Shown: positions 17,827-28,594 of the stretch, piece after piece | Layout: each line of letters begins with the position of its first letter | Numbering within the stretch: position 1 is the stretch's first letter | NCBI GenBank assembly: GCA_016786565.1 | Contig: JAEUVY010000067.1 | Span: forward strand, 30,660 to 94,659 | From: Flavipsychrobacter sp. | GTDB taxonomy: Bacteria; Bacteroidota; Bacteroidia; Chitinophagales; Chitinophagaceae | DNA: 64,000 nt | Direction: 5' to 3' | Position numbers and translations under genes: made by a program | The notes under the pieces: model-generated | Databases searched by the model: none | Told to the model about the DNA's origin: nothing | The model's input: only the letters and a program-made list of their open reading frames with translations

Positions 17827-20800
17827 ATGCGCCACCTGTTCACCATCCTGTTTTTCATAATTGGTCATTCCGCCACGCATGCGGTCACTGCAAATTTCAC
17901 AGTCGACTTCAATTCGGGTTGCACGCCGTTGGTGGTACATTTTACTAATACATCCACCGGGGCTACCAGCTATTCGTGGGATCTGGGTAACGGCACGCTT
18001 ACACCAAGTACCAACCCCTCCACCAGTTACATTCCGGTGGGCACATACACCGTAACACTTACAGCATATAACGGTGCATCATCCAGCGTGAAGACGATGG
18101 TCATTACCGTGTACCCGTTGCCAACTGTGAATTTTATTGCAATTGATACGACGGTCTGCCCCGGAACGCCTGTAACATTTACCAGCACTACATCGGGTGG
18201 GGTGCCGGGGCCGCTTACATACATCTGGAATTTTGGTGACGGTGGTACATCCACCCTTGCTGGTCCGAGCCATGCCTACAGCACTTCGGGGTATTATAAC
18301 GTAACACTGCTGGCCACCAACGCGCAGGGTTGCCAGAGGAGTTATACCAAGGTTTCATATATTCAGGTCTATCCACGTCCTGCGCCTTATTTCACGGGAA
18401 GCCCGGTGAACATCTGCACGCCGCCGGGAACGGTGACATTTACCAATACCTCTACTGGTGCGCTGCCATTGTCCTTTTTATGGAATTTCGGTACCGGACC
18501 CACCTCTACACTTGCTACACCAACGGCTACCTACAGCACACCCGGCACCTACACTGTGAAGCTGGTGGTGACGGATGGGTATGGTTGCAAGGACAGCCTG
18601 ACACGTCCTGCATATATTTATGTAGGGTCAATGTCCACAGGTTTCACTTGTCCTGCTACTGCGTGCATGCGCACACCCGTGTCCTTCCCCAACACCAGCG
18701 GGCCACACACATCGCGTACCTGGAACTATGGTGATGGCAGCTTAACGGATACTACATATAACGGTAGTCATGCCTATCTTGCCGCGGGCACGTACACGGT
18801 AACACTCACCATAGTGAACGGGCCGTGTACTTCGGTGGTGACCCATGTCATCACGATCCATCCGGCAGCGGTGGCCGATTTCACTATTTCGCCGGCATTC
18901 CCGTGCCCGGCACCGGCCACAATAACGTACTCGTCAACTGTACCGGCAGGTAGCACGGTAGGATGGTTATATGAAGGAGGCGCAACGGGGAGCGGACCGA
19001 CAGGCGCACATACCTACACAACAAATGGTATAAAGGTCACTAAAATGATAGTGACCACTCCGGCCGGGTGCATTGATACGTTCGTAAAAAAGGACACTAT
19101 CTATAATATCGACTTTAACGCAACTGCAAGTCCCATAGAGGGTTGTGTACCGCTGACGGTCAATTTCAACTCGTCTTTTTTCTCCCGCTGGCCGGACACC
19201 GTTGCCGGAGCGAACCCGTATCCTTATCCCATCACCTCCTATAGCTGGAATTTTGGTGATGGATCGTCAACGGGATCAGGTAGTGCCCCTACACATGTAT
19301 ATACGGCAGTAGGTATTTATATAGCAACTGTTACCGCCACAACTTCCAATGGCTGCACGGTTTCGGACACATTAATGATAAGGGTGGGGGCTCCTCCTGT
19401 CATCACTTTTTCTATTTCGCCGACCCATGTGTGTTACGGAGATCCGGTCACATTTACCGCTACGGTTATCTCGGGGCCGGTAACGAGGTATGAATGGCTG
19501 TTGGGAGCCGGGTTTGCGGCATCATCCTCGCCGGTACTTGTGTATACCTATCCCATTCCGGGATTTTTTACGGCAACAGTCACTCCCTACTTCAATGGTT
19601 GCCCGGGGGCACCGGTCACGCTGAGTACAATTATTACGGTTGACTCGCCGAGAGCCTTGATCGGCTACAACAGGGTTTGCCACATGCCCACCACCATACA
19701 GTTTGAAGATGAGTCGCTTGGTGATGACAGCCATTTATGGATGTTTGGAGATGGGGCAACGTCCACGCTTGATGACCCGATACATACTTACCCGGCCATG
19801 GGCACCTATACTGTGACATTGGCTACATATAATGCCACAAGCGGATGCCGCGACACGGCGTATTCTATTATCTCTATGGCCACTGTGCCCATGAATTTTT
19901 ATGGTCATGATACGGCAGTGTGCGTAGGGGATACTGTGTTCTTCAATGGCGTGTTTCCGGGAGGGCGACCGGATACCATACGATGGTATGTGAACGGTGT
20001 GCATAAACCATATTGGACGGACACGGCAATGATAGACACTTTCACGGTGGGCGGTTTGTACACGGTGACGCTTGCCGCGTTCACGGCGCAGGGCTGCTGG
20101 GATACTGTAACGAAGGTTAACTATGTGATAGTGGGTGATCCCCGACCCGGTTTCAAGGCGATACCACCTTCGGGGTGCTGGCCATTGACGGTGTTGTTCA
20201 CGGATACGTCTACTGACGTGGCGGGCGCAACACTGAGCAGTTTTCTGTGGGACTTCGGCGATGGTAGTACGGCATCAGTGGGGGTACCTACAACAACACA
20301 TGTGTACACCGCCGCCGGAACATATCTGGTGCGGTCGTGGATAGCCGACATAATCGGCTGCACAGACTCTGCCGGTCCGCTTACCATCACGGTACACAGG
20401 CCTACAGCCGGTTTCGCGGCGTCTAATGTGCACCCGTGCATCAATGATCCTGTCAACTTCGCGAATACTTCGGTGGGTTATGTAAGTTGTTTCTGGACAT
20501 TTGGCGATGGCGGCACCTCTACAGGTACTGCGCCCACCCATGTGTACACCACTACAGGTAGTTTTGCGGTGCGACTGGTGGTGACCGACATAAACGGCTG
20601 CACCGACACCATGACACAACTCGCCTATATAAATGTCACCAAGCCATCGGCGGCATTTACCATGAGCGATACGTTCTCGATCTGCGCGCCATTGCTGGTG
20701 TCGTTTACCAATACCAGCACGGGAGGCTCGATCAACGACTGGACGTTTGGCGATGGTAACATATCATCCATGGTGTCTCCAACCAATATGTACCTTACTC

Positions 20801-22371
20801 CCGGTTTGTATCCGGTTCGCCTCATCGTATCGGACAGTTGGGGATGCACAGATACGGCCAACGGACATCTGAATCTTTATGGCTATTCGGGTTCGCTCAC
20901 TTACACGCCGCTTTTCGGATGCGCGCCACTCCTGGTGAGTTTCAATGCCGCTATTACCAATGTACCGAACATTATATGGGATTTCGGAGACGGAAGTACG
21001 GTTGCCTATTCGGGCGTTGATACTGCTACTCATTTGTACACGATACCGGGCGCCTATGTGCCCAAGCTAATACTGAGTGATAACACCGGATGTCAGAATT
21101 CGAGTATAGGGCCGTTTACGATAAAGGTAGATGAGCTGAAGGCGAAGTTTGGCGTATATCCGTCGTCGTGTATCGGTCTGCCGTTCTTCCTGGTAGATTC
21201 TTCCCAATATATGTGGATGCCACCCAATGCGTGGTTCTGGAATTTTGCAGGTGATACCAGCAGTCTTGCCTCTCCTGTATATCCGGCAGTGAACACACCG
21301 GGCAACTATCCGGTGACACTGAAGGTATCCAATTCGTGGGGCTGTGTGGTGACTTTGACGGCAGATATCACGATACACCCTCCGCCAACCATATCTACCC
21401 TGCCCGATACTGTGGTCTGCGTTACGGATGCGGCATCACTTACCGCCTTTGGAGCAGTTAGTTATGCCTGGTCGGGACCGGCGGGCACACTCTCCTGCCC
21501 TACCTGCAATCCGTCGCCGGCAACTCCGGTGGTTTCGTCAACCTATACGGTTGTAGGTACTGATGCGAACGGGTGTAAGGATACGGCCCTTGTGAATGTG
21601 GGTCTGAGGACGCATACAACTGCCATATCTGGCGGCGATACGTCCTTCTGTTCGGGCGGATCGGTGCCTATATTTGATTCCGGTGCTCATAAATACCTGT
21701 GGATACCGGCCGGCGGACTGAGCAGCGCCACCGTGGCCAACCCTATAGCCTCGCCGGCATCGAGCATAACCTACACGGTGATAGCGCAGTTGGGCAGTTG
21801 TGTGCCCGATACCGACTATGTGCATGTTGAGGTATTTGCCGCGCCAACTGTAGATGCGGGAAAAGATCAAGAGGTACTTGCGGGCACCAAAGTGGAGTTA
21901 TCGGCAACGGGCAAGAATATTGCTACCTACTTATGGAGCCCATCGCAGGGTATGAGCTGTAAGGACTGCCAGGAGACCGAGGTCACCGCACTGGAATCAA
22001 CGACCTATGTGGTAGATGTGTTGTCATCACATGGGTGTCATGCGTCAGATTCGGTGAACATATATTTGTTCTGTGATGGCCGGCAGGTATTCCTTCCCAA
22101 TGTGTTTACTCCTAATAACGATGGCAAGAATGACGTGTTTTATCCAAGAGGAACTGGTATCAACCTTATCAAGTCGTTCAGGATATACAACCGGTGGGGC
22201 GAGCTGCTGTTTGAAAGAACTAATTTCCAGGTGAACGATGAGTCGTATGCATGGGATGGTGTTTATCAGGGCGAGACAGTAAGGCCTGATGTATATGTGT
22301 ATGTGGTTGATGCCGTGTGCACTACGGGAAAACCCGTGTTGGTGAAGGGAGATGTGACACTGATAAAGTAA
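17827..22371 (+). CDS. giant PKD-repeat surface protein with T9SS type B sorting domain (1)
   Basis: A 1514-residue secreted protein: signal peptide MRHLFTILFFIIGHSATHA, then about 14 PKD-like modules of 75-95 residues recognisable by W-x-F-G-D-G cores (IWNFGDGGTS, LWMFGDGATS, LWDFGDGSTA). Three Ig-like CxxC-containing segments follow (CPTCNP; CKDCQE). A C-terminal gliding-motility-associated (CHU_C) domain of about 90 residues starts FLPNVFTPNNDGKNDVFYPR. The CHU_C domain directs export through the type IX system and display on the surface. Module order matches the two paralogues at 22.5 and 43.8 kb. Likely an adhesin or matrix protein; the ligand is unknown. Confidence 0.9.
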   Translation: MRHLFTILFFIIGHSATHAVTANFTVDFNSGCTPLVVHFTNTSTGATSYSWDLGNGTLTPSTNPSTSYIPVGTYTVTLTAYNGASSSVKTMVITVYPLPTVNFIAIDTTVCPGTPVTFTSTTSGGVPGPLTYIWNFGDGGTSTLAGPSHAYSTSGYYNVTLLATNAQGCQRSYTKVSYIQVYPRPAPYFTGSPVNICTPPGTVTFTNTSTGALPLSFLWNFGTGPTSTLATPTATYSTPGTYTVKLVVTDGYGCKDSLTRPAYIYVGSMSTGFTCPATACMRTPVSFPNTSGPHTSRTWNYGDGSLTDTTYNGSHAYLAAGTYTVTLTIVNGPCTSVVTHVITIHPAAVADFTISPAFPCPAPATITYSSTVPAGSTVGWLYEGGATGSGPTGAHTYTTNGIKVTKMIVTTPAGCIDTFVKKDTIYNIDFNATASPIEGCVPLTVNFNSSFFSRWPDTVAGANPYPYPITSYSWNFGDGSSTGSGSAPTHVYTAVGIYIATVTATTSNGCTVSDTLMIRVGAPPVITFSISPTHVCYGDPVTFTATVISGPVTRYEWLLGAGFAASSSPVLVYTYPIPGFFTATVTPYFNGCPGAPVTLSTIITVDSPRALIGYNRVCHMPTTIQFEDESLGDDSHLWMFGDGATSTLDDPIHTYPAMGTYTVTLATYNATSGCRDTAYSIISMATVPMNFYGHDTAVCVGDTVFFNGVFPGGRPDTIRWYVNGVHKPYWTDTAMIDTFTVGGLYTVTLAAFTAQGCWDTVTKVNYVIVGDPRPGFKAIPPSGCWPLTVLFTDTSTDVAGATLSSFLWDFGDGSTASVGVPTTTHVYTAAGTYLVRSWIADIIGCTDSAGPLTITVHRPTAGFAASNVHPCINDPVNFANTSVGYVSCFWTFGDGGTSTGTAPTHVYTTTGSFAVRLVVTDINGCTDTMTQLAYINVTKPSAAFTMSDTFSICAPLLVSFTNTSTGGSINDWTFGDGNISSMVSPTNMYLTPGLYPVRLIVSDSWGCTDTANGHLNLYGYSGSLTYTPLFGCAPLLVSFNAAITNVPNIIWDFGDGSTVAYSGVDTATHLYTIPGAYVPKLILSDNTGCQNSSIGPFTIKVDELKAKFGVYPSSCIGLPFFLVDSSQYMWMPPNAWFWNFAGDTSSLASPVYPAVNTPGNYPVTLKVSNSWGCVVTLTADITIHPPPTISTLPDTVVCVTDAASLTAFGAVSYAWSGPAGTLSCPTCNPSPATPVVSSTYTVVGTDANGCKDTALVNVGLRTHTTAISGGDTSFCSGGSVPIFDSGAHKYLWIPAGGLSSATVANPIASPASSITYTVIAQLGSCVPDTDYVHVEVFAAPTVDAGKDQEVLAGTKVELSATGKNIATYLWSPSQGMSCKDCQETEVTALESTTYVVDVLSSHGCHASDSVNIYLFCDGRQVFLPNVFTPNNDGKNDVFYPRGTGINLIKSFRIYNRWGELLFERTNFQVNDESYAWDGVYQGETVRPDVYVYVVDAVCTTGKPVLVKGDVTLIK

Positions 22372-22507
22372 AAAGTGATCGCTTTTATTTTGCCTGAAAG
22401 TTCAAATAAATAATAAATTTTCCCAACGTAATCATAAATTTTTACGTCTTTTCACAATGCATCACACAATAGTGTGTATTGTTCTGTGTCATATTGCTAT
22501 AATACCT

Positions 22508-25500
22508 ATGAAATTATACCCTCGGTTTCTTTATTTATTGCTTTGTCTGTGTTTCAGTGCCCAATCTTTTGCGCTCACAGCAGGATTCACAGCTACTCCC
22601 ACGTCGGGGTGTGCGCCGTTGGTGGTCAATTTTACCAATACCACCAGTCCGTCAAGCGGCACTACCTATGTGTGGTCGTTCGGACCGTCCAGTTCTTCGA
22701 CACTCACTGACCCATCAACGAGTTTTACAACACCGGGAACCCATGTTGTGACGCTAACGGCGACCAATGGTTCGGCAGTGAGTACCTATACGCTGGCAGT
22801 TACGGTCTATCCGCCACCGGTGGTCAGTTTTTCTGCCGACGATACAGCAGTCTGTCCGTGTACACCCATTACATTTACAAGCACCAGCACAGGCAGTGTA
22901 CCGGGCCCCATGACCTACTCGTGGAACTGGGGCGACGGCTCGCCTACAGGCACCGGCGCAACAGCAACCCATTCTTATTGTACACCCGGCTATTATACGG
23001 TTACCTTATTTGTTACCAATGCAACGGGCTGTGTAGCATCGCTGGTCCGGTCGTCTTACATACACATATATAACCCGCCTACAGCAAATTTTACGTGGTC
23101 GCCGTTTGCTATCTGTAACCCGCCGGGAAGTATTACATTCACCAGTTTGAGTGTAGGTGCCGCACCGCTTACCTGCTCTTGGGATTTCGGCGACATGACG
23201 GGGGCTGGTGCGGGGTCGCCGGTCAGTCACCTATACACGGCAGTAGGCAGCTATAATCCGCGACTGATAGTTACTGATGGCAATGGCTGCAAAGACACCA
23301 CCACACTTGGTCCGGTGATCGTAGATACGATCAGGGCGCAGTTCACGTATGCTGATACTGTGTGTCGCTACTCCTACGTGACCTTCCCCAATACAAGTTC
23401 GCCACACACTTCCCGCACTTGGGACTACGGAGATGGCAGTCCTACCACAACCCTTCTGAACGGTAGTCACGCCTATTCATCAACCGGTGTTTATACGGTG
23501 ACGTTGACCATCAGCAATCCGCCATGTACCAAGACGGTGACCCACGTGGTGCATGTAGTGGACGGCCCAACCGCTACCATTACGCAAACACCTGCACAGC
23601 CGTGTCCGGCACCGGTGGCTATTACGTACACAGCCAGCGCTCCTCCCGGAACAAGTTTCGCATGGGACTTCGGATCAGGAAGTGGCGCGGGTAGTCCGGT
23701 ATCTCATACCTTCACTACGAATGGAGTAAAGACGGTTCGGCTTATCACGATCGATCCGTCAACGGGCTGCAAGGATACCTTCACCCACACAACTACCATT
23801 TACGATCTGTACTTCATTGCCGATGCCACACCATTGGAGGGTTGCAAACCGTTGACGGTGAACTTCCATACCGATGCAATGACGAGTGTACCGGGCCCTA
23901 CCTATTCTCCGTATCCCTATTCCTTCGCTTCGTTCACATGGAATTTTGCCGATGGTTCAGGTCCGGGTTCGGGCCCTGCACCAAGCCATACATTCACAGC
24001 GGTGGGCATATACAATGTAGTAGTTACGGGCATGACATCTAATGGTTGTCCCGTGTCTGATACGGTACAGATACGTGTGGGAGAACCGCCGGCCGCTACA
24101 TTTACAGCCAGTCCGCTGCACGTATGTTATGGCGCCCATATTCCTATTATTTTCACGCCGGTGATCACAGATGGTCCAGTGGACAGGTGGGACTGGGACT
24201 TTGGTGACGGCGGTGTCACATTGTGGGACACCACTGCTATCGCGGCCACCCATATATACTCAATACCCGGTTTTTTTACAGTAACCCTTACGCCCTATTT
24301 TAACGGATGTCCGGGGGTACCGTTTACCAGAACGAATTACATAACGGTCGATTCACCCAAGTCTATTATAGCCTATGTGCCGAGTTGTACTCCACGCACA
24401 AGGGTTCAGTTTGCCGACAGTTCCATGGGAGACGACAGCCATGTATGGATGTTTGGAGACGGGTTTACATCAACGGCAGATCATCCGCTACACGATTATC
24501 CCGCCGCAACAGTATATACCGTGAAGCTGGCGACCTACAATGCCAACAGTGGGTGCAGGGACACAGCTACCATGGTCATTGACCTGACGCCCCCCGTCTT
24601 TTCTTTTGTTGCTGATGACACCACAATATGTAAGTATGATACTGTGACACTTTCTCCTGTGATCACGGTGGGTACTGCTACAGAATATCACTGGAACTTA
24701 TATAACCCCTACCCCACAACATCTTTACTTGGCGGATATGAGTATCCGACGGGGCAATTTGGTTACCGTTTCTACACCTCTACGGGTCAGCATACAGTGC
24801 GGTTGATCATAAAAGACGGACTTGGCTGTTTTGATACCGTGATGCGGACCAACTATATTACAGTAGGTAAGCCGGTGCCGAATTTCACCGGTGCGCCATT
24901 GTCAGGTTGTGTGCCGCTGAATGTCGTTTTTTCCGATGCCAGTTCAGCTGCCGCCGGTACAACACTTTCTTCTTACGCATGGTCGTTTGGCGATGGTGGC
25001 ACCTCTACCGTGACAACACCTATGACATTTCATACCTACACGGCTGCCGGCACTTTCGATGTAAGGGAGATAGTGACCGACAATATCGGATGTAAAGACA
25101 CGGTGGTGCGTACGGGATACATCACTGCTTACGATCCGGTAGCAACATTTACCGCAAGCAACACACATCCATGTCGTTACTCGCCGGTCACATTCACCAA
25201 TACATCAACGGGAGGGATCGTGTATTCGCATTGGGATTTCGGAGACGGAGACACATCAAACATAACGTCACCGGTACACAGTTATTCGGCATCGGGTACC
25301 TATACGGTGAAACTGACCGTATATGACTCGCATGGTTGTACTGACGTGGTCACTGTTACCGGATTGATCACCGTTGCTGATCCAGACGCCGGATTCACGA
25401 TGAGCGATTCCGTATCGGTATGTCCGCCTTTGTTTGTCAGCTTCACCAACACAACAACGGGAGCCGTATCTTATGAGTGGGATTTTGGCGATGGCGGAAC

Positions 25501-27106
25501 ATCGCTGGTGCTGTCGCCAAGCAATATGTATATCGCGTCCGGGTTATATCCGGTGCGGTTGATAGCGACCAATGGTTATGGATGTAAAGACACGGTCATC
25601 CATCCGGTGAACATTTTTGGTTATGCAGGCGCCTTTAGTTATTCGCCCACGCAGGGATGCGCGCCTTTGTCGGTGCACTTCTCGGCTACACTCAGCAATG
25701 TTCCTTTTATCACCTGGGACTTTTCTGATGGTGTAACCACCAGTCTGACTTATACCGATACTACAGTACATATCTACACTACTCCGGGAGCCTATGTACC
25801 CAAGCTGATATTGAGCGACAATACCGGATGTCAGACATCGAGTACCGGTCTGGACACGATAAAGGTGAATGCGGTGTACCCTAAGATGAGCACCAACCCG
25901 TCTCCGGTGTGTATCGGTATTCCATTCACTATGGTCGATTCTTCAACCAGTTTCTGGGACACTATCAGGACATGGGAGTGGACCTATGACGGCAATACAA
26001 GCACCCTCTCTTCACCATCGCATATTCTTAACACACCGGGTACATATCCTATTACACTGAAGGTGACGGACGGATGGGGCTGTTTCGGAATATTGAGCAG
26101 CAACATCGTCATTAACCCGCCACCCAATGTGACTGCCAGCCCCGATACCGTGGTATGTGTTACAGACCCTGCAACGCTGAGTGGCTACGGCGCAGCAACC
26201 TATACATGGTCGCCGCCGGCCACACTCAGTTGCACTACCTGCAACCCTACCCTTGCCACGCCCGATGTGCCTACCACCTATACGGTGACCGGTACCGATG
26301 CGAATGGTTGTGTAGATTCGGCAACGGTTACCGTGGGTCTGCGCACACACACCATCAGCAAGGCCTGGGGCGATACCGCAGTGTGCGAAGGGGTGACGGT
26401 GCAGCTCTTTGATACCGGTGGCACATCTTACCTATGGATGCCACCCACAGGGCTCAACAGCAGTACCGCCTACAATCCGCTGGCATCACCGCCCCGCACT
26501 ACGACATATACGGTTATAGCCAGGCTGGGTAGCTGTATCCCCGACACCAATCAGGTGACGGTAACAATATGGCCTCTACCGAAGGTGGATGCCGGCCCCG
26601 ACCAAAGGCTTTTAGCGGGCTCTGTCGCCTATTTGAAGGCATCGGGTACCAACATGGATACCTACAAGTGGTGGCCGGGCGAAACACTGAGTTGCACTGA
26701 ATGTCTGACGCCTGTGGCCAGCATGACCATGAATACCACGTATTACATAGATGCCGTTTCAGACAAGGGGTGCCGCGCATCAGATTCGGTGCGCATATTG
26801 CTGTACTGTGATAACAGTATGGTATTCGTTCCCAATGTGTTTACGCCCAACGGAGACGGACAGAATGATATCTTCTACCCGCGGGGCATGGGGATAAAGA
26901 CCATTAAAGCCTTCAGGGTATATAACAGGTGGGGCAATCTGTTGTTCGAGCGCGAGTCCATTGACCTGAATGATGCTGCCAATGGTTGGGACGGATCGCA
27001 TAAGGGTGAAGAGCCACGACCCGATGTGTATGTTTACCTCATAGAGGCTGTCTGCTATACGGGAGAGGATGTACACATCAAGGGAGATGTGACCATAGTG
27101 AAATAG
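22508..27106 (+). CDS. giant PKD-repeat surface protein with T9SS type B sorting domain (2)
   Basis: A 1532-residue paralogue of the preceding gene, 136 bases downstream. The start at 22508 gives a clean signal peptide (MKLYPRFLYLLLCLCFSAQS); the frame is open back to 22457, but those extra residues are not needed. About 14 collinear PKD-like modules (SWNWGDGSPTG, VWMFGDGFTST, EWDFGDGGTSL) are followed by CxxC Ig-like segments (CTTCNP, CTECLT) and the CHU_C domain starting FVPNVFTPNGDGQND. It is closer to the third copy than to the first: both have GYAGAFSY(S/T)PTQGCAPL and TWDFSDGVT. Predicted to be exported by type IX secretion. A strong terminator follows. Confidence 0.9.
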   Translation: MKLYPRFLYLLLCLCFSAQSFALTAGFTATPTSGCAPLVVNFTNTTSPSSGTTYVWSFGPSSSSTLTDPSTSFTTPGTHVVTLTATNGSAVSTYTLAVTVYPPPVVSFSADDTAVCPCTPITFTSTSTGSVPGPMTYSWNWGDGSPTGTGATATHSYCTPGYYTVTLFVTNATGCVASLVRSSYIHIYNPPTANFTWSPFAICNPPGSITFTSLSVGAAPLTCSWDFGDMTGAGAGSPVSHLYTAVGSYNPRLIVTDGNGCKDTTTLGPVIVDTIRAQFTYADTVCRYSYVTFPNTSSPHTSRTWDYGDGSPTTTLLNGSHAYSSTGVYTVTLTISNPPCTKTVTHVVHVVDGPTATITQTPAQPCPAPVAITYTASAPPGTSFAWDFGSGSGAGSPVSHTFTTNGVKTVRLITIDPSTGCKDTFTHTTTIYDLYFIADATPLEGCKPLTVNFHTDAMTSVPGPTYSPYPYSFASFTWNFADGSGPGSGPAPSHTFTAVGIYNVVVTGMTSNGCPVSDTVQIRVGEPPAATFTASPLHVCYGAHIPIIFTPVITDGPVDRWDWDFGDGGVTLWDTTAIAATHIYSIPGFFTVTLTPYFNGCPGVPFTRTNYITVDSPKSIIAYVPSCTPRTRVQFADSSMGDDSHVWMFGDGFTSTADHPLHDYPAATVYTVKLATYNANSGCRDTATMVIDLTPPVFSFVADDTTICKYDTVTLSPVITVGTATEYHWNLYNPYPTTSLLGGYEYPTGQFGYRFYTSTGQHTVRLIIKDGLGCFDTVMRTNYITVGKPVPNFTGAPLSGCVPLNVVFSDASSAAAGTTLSSYAWSFGDGGTSTVTTPMTFHTYTAAGTFDVREIVTDNIGCKDTVVRTGYITAYDPVATFTASNTHPCRYSPVTFTNTSTGGIVYSHWDFGDGDTSNITSPVHSYSASGTYTVKLTVYDSHGCTDVVTVTGLITVADPDAGFTMSDSVSVCPPLFVSFTNTTTGAVSYEWDFGDGGTSLVLSPSNMYIASGLYPVRLIATNGYGCKDTVIHPVNIFGYAGAFSYSPTQGCAPLSVHFSATLSNVPFITWDFSDGVTTSLTYTDTTVHIYTTPGAYVPKLILSDNTGCQTSSTGLDTIKVNAVYPKMSTNPSPVCIGIPFTMVDSSTSFWDTIRTWEWTYDGNTSTLSSPSHILNTPGTYPITLKVTDGWGCFGILSSNIVINPPPNVTASPDTVVCVTDPATLSGYGAATYTWSPPATLSCTTCNPTLATPDVPTTYTVTGTDANGCVDSATVTVGLRTHTISKAWGDTAVCEGVTVQLFDTGGTSYLWMPPTGLNSSTAYNPLASPPRTTTYTVIARLGSCIPDTNQVTVTIWPLPKVDAGPDQRLLAGSVAYLKASGTNMDTYKWWPGETLSCTECLTPVASMTMNTTYYIDAVSDKGCRASDSVRILLYCDNSMVFVPNVFTPNGDGQNDIFYPRGMGIKTIKAFRVYNRWGNLLFERESIDLNDAANGWDGSHKGEEPRPDVYVYLIEAVCYTGEDVHIKGDVTIVK

Positions 27107-27120
27107 ATGATAAACCATAG

Positions 27121-27165
27121 ATAAAACAAGAGAGGCAACCAGAACGGTTGCCTCTCTTGTTTTAT
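27121..27165. terminator. bidirectional intrinsic terminator
   Basis: A perfect 20-bp stem (27121-27140 paired with 27146-27165) encloses a 5-base loop AGAAC. The stem begins with an A-rich run and ends in TTGTTTTAT, so it can terminate both the PKD gene on the plus strand and the convergent DUF4159 gene on the minus strand. Confidence 0.85.
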
Positions 27166-27182
27166 GCTGAACGTAGTAGTAT

Positions 27183-27857
27183 CTATTTTCCGTTATCACC
27201 ATTCAGTGTAAACACATATTGAATCAGATTGGCACCCATCTGTAGAGCGGCAAGTCTTTTTTCGGGTGCATCGTGGTGCACATCCTGGTCTTCCCAACCG
27301 TCGCCAAGGTCCGTGCTGTAGCTGTAAAAACAAACCAGGCGACCCTTGTAAATGAGCCCATACCCCTTGGGTGGTTTCTCATCATGCTCGTGGATCTTTG
27401 GCATACCGTTATTGAAGTTGAATTTCTGATGATAGATAGGATAGGAGAAGGGCAATTCCACAAGTTCCAGCTCGGGAAACACCTTCTTTAGTGCCGGCCG
27501 CACGTATGGATCCATCCCATAGTTATCGTCAATGTGCAGGAAGCCACCACTCTCCAGGTATTTGCGCAGGTTCTTGGCTTCAGCGTCAGATACAGCCCAG
27601 CGGCCATGGCCCGTCATGTGTACGAAAGGATAATTGAACAGGTCGGGGCTGCCGATCTCCACCTGACCTTCCTTAAGTTCGAACGTGGTGTGAAGCTGTT
27701 CGTTACAGAAGGAGGCGAGGTTTTTTAAAGCGGTAGGGTTGGCATACCAGTCACCACCGCCGTTATAAACGAGCAGACCAAGCTTCAATCCCTGCGCCTG
27801 GACCGATAATGAAGAAACGGCAAAGGCGAGAGGCAACAAAAAATTCTTTATCCGCAT
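27183..27857 (-). CDS. DUF4159 domain exported protein
   Basis: A 224-residue protein with a signal peptide (MRIKNFLLPLAFAVSSLSVQAQ) and a DUF4159-type body, recognised by VYNGGGDWYANPTALKNLA, FVHMTGHGRWAVSDAEAKNLR, GGFLHIDDNYGMDPYVRP and the C-terminal LGANLIQY-like end. Relatives sit next to aerotolerance (Bat) genes in other Bacteroidota and look like degenerate glutamine-amidotransferase-type folds; the biochemical role is unknown. The start is fixed by the signal peptide and by the TGATG overlap with rsmE. It is the last gene of the sigma factor-rsmE operon and ends at the shared terminator. Confidence 0.8.
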   Translation of the reverse strand: MRIKNFLLPLAFAVSSLSVQAQGLKLGLLVYNGGGDWYANPTALKNLASFCNEQLHTTFELKEGQVEIGSPDLFNYPFVHMTGHGRWAVSDAEAKNLRKYLESGGFLHIDDNYGMDPYVRPALKKVFPELELVELPFSYPIYHQKFNFNNGMPKIHEHDEKPPKGYGLIYKGRLVCFYSYSTDLGDGWEDQDVHHDAPEKRLAALQMGANLIQYVFTLNGDNGK

Positions 27858-28573
27858 CAGGATACCATATTGAAGTATGCAGCAACAGACATCGCGGCAG
27901 TTTCGGTGCGCAAACGCTGTGCCCCTAAAGATACCGGTTTGTACCCGTTGTTGAGGCACAAATTTACTTCATCGGGAGAGAAATCGCCCTCGGGACCAAT
28001 GAAGACCACAGCATCTTCTGATCCTTTTAACAGATCGCAAAGTTTGCTTTTGGGAGCATTTGCATGGCAGTGCGCTATAAGTTTCTGAGGTATATTTTTG
28101 AAACGGTCGAGCGCGGTAGAGATCGGAACAAGCTGATGAAGGTCGGGCAGGTAACTCTGCTTTGACTGCAGTATGGCCGACTGCAGTATTTTTTCCCAAC
28201 GGTCGTGCCTGATGTGCGACTTCTGAAACCGGGAACTTGAGATGGGGGTTATTGACCCCACGCCCAGTTCGGTAGCTTTTTCCAACAGCCATTCATTGCG
28301 CGCATTGTTTTTTGTGAATGCGACGCAGAGGTGCAGTTGTTTGCCGGCTCTGGGTTCCAGAAACGTGTCTGAGATCTTCACGTTGCACTTATGGCGCTCT
28401 GCAAATTGTATCTCACCATTGGCAACAGTACCTTTTCCGTCGGTGAGCGTAATGCGGTCACCTTCATCCATTCTTAGTACTTGCCATATGTGTTTGGCGG
28501 TTTCTGATTCAAGAGTTACGACACCGCCTGAGGTCATAACGCCGGGGTAGAAGAATCGGTGTAATTCTGACAT
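27857..28573 (-). CDS. rsmE: 16S rRNA (uracil(1498)-N(3))-methyltransferase
   Basis: RsmE methylates N3 of U1498 in 16S rRNA of the 30S subunit, using S-adenosylmethionine. The 238-residue protein starts MSELHRFFYPG (ATG at 28573; the frame runs slightly further upstream but this is the natural start). A PUA-like N-terminal domain is followed by the trefoil-knot SPOUT domain with LHLCVAFTKNNARNEWLLEK, KATELGVGSITPI, the FIGPEGDFSPDEV motif near residue 192, and the C-terminal VSLGAQRLRTETAA. Its stop shares one base with the DUF4159 start (TGATG), and it follows the sigma factor by 21 bases. Confidence 0.95.
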   Translation of the reverse strand: MSELHRFFYPGVMTSGGVVTLESETAKHIWQVLRMDEGDRITLTDGKGTVANGEIQFAERHKCNVKISDTFLEPRAGKQLHLCVAFTKNNARNEWLLEKATELGVGSITPISSSRFQKSHIRHDRWEKILQSAILQSKQSYLPDLHQLVPISTALDRFKNIPQKLIAHCHANAPKSKLCDLLKGSEDAVVFIGPEGDFSPDEVNLCLNNGYKPVSLGAQRLRTETAAMSVAAYFNMVS

Positions 28574-28594
28574 AAAGCAAAATAACAAAAAAAA

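Noticed and set aside
17827..27106. Tandem large repeats considered as a mobile or CRISPR-like array
   Set aside because: The repetition is at protein level (PKD modules) with diverged DNA; there are no short identical repeats with spacers and no transposase.
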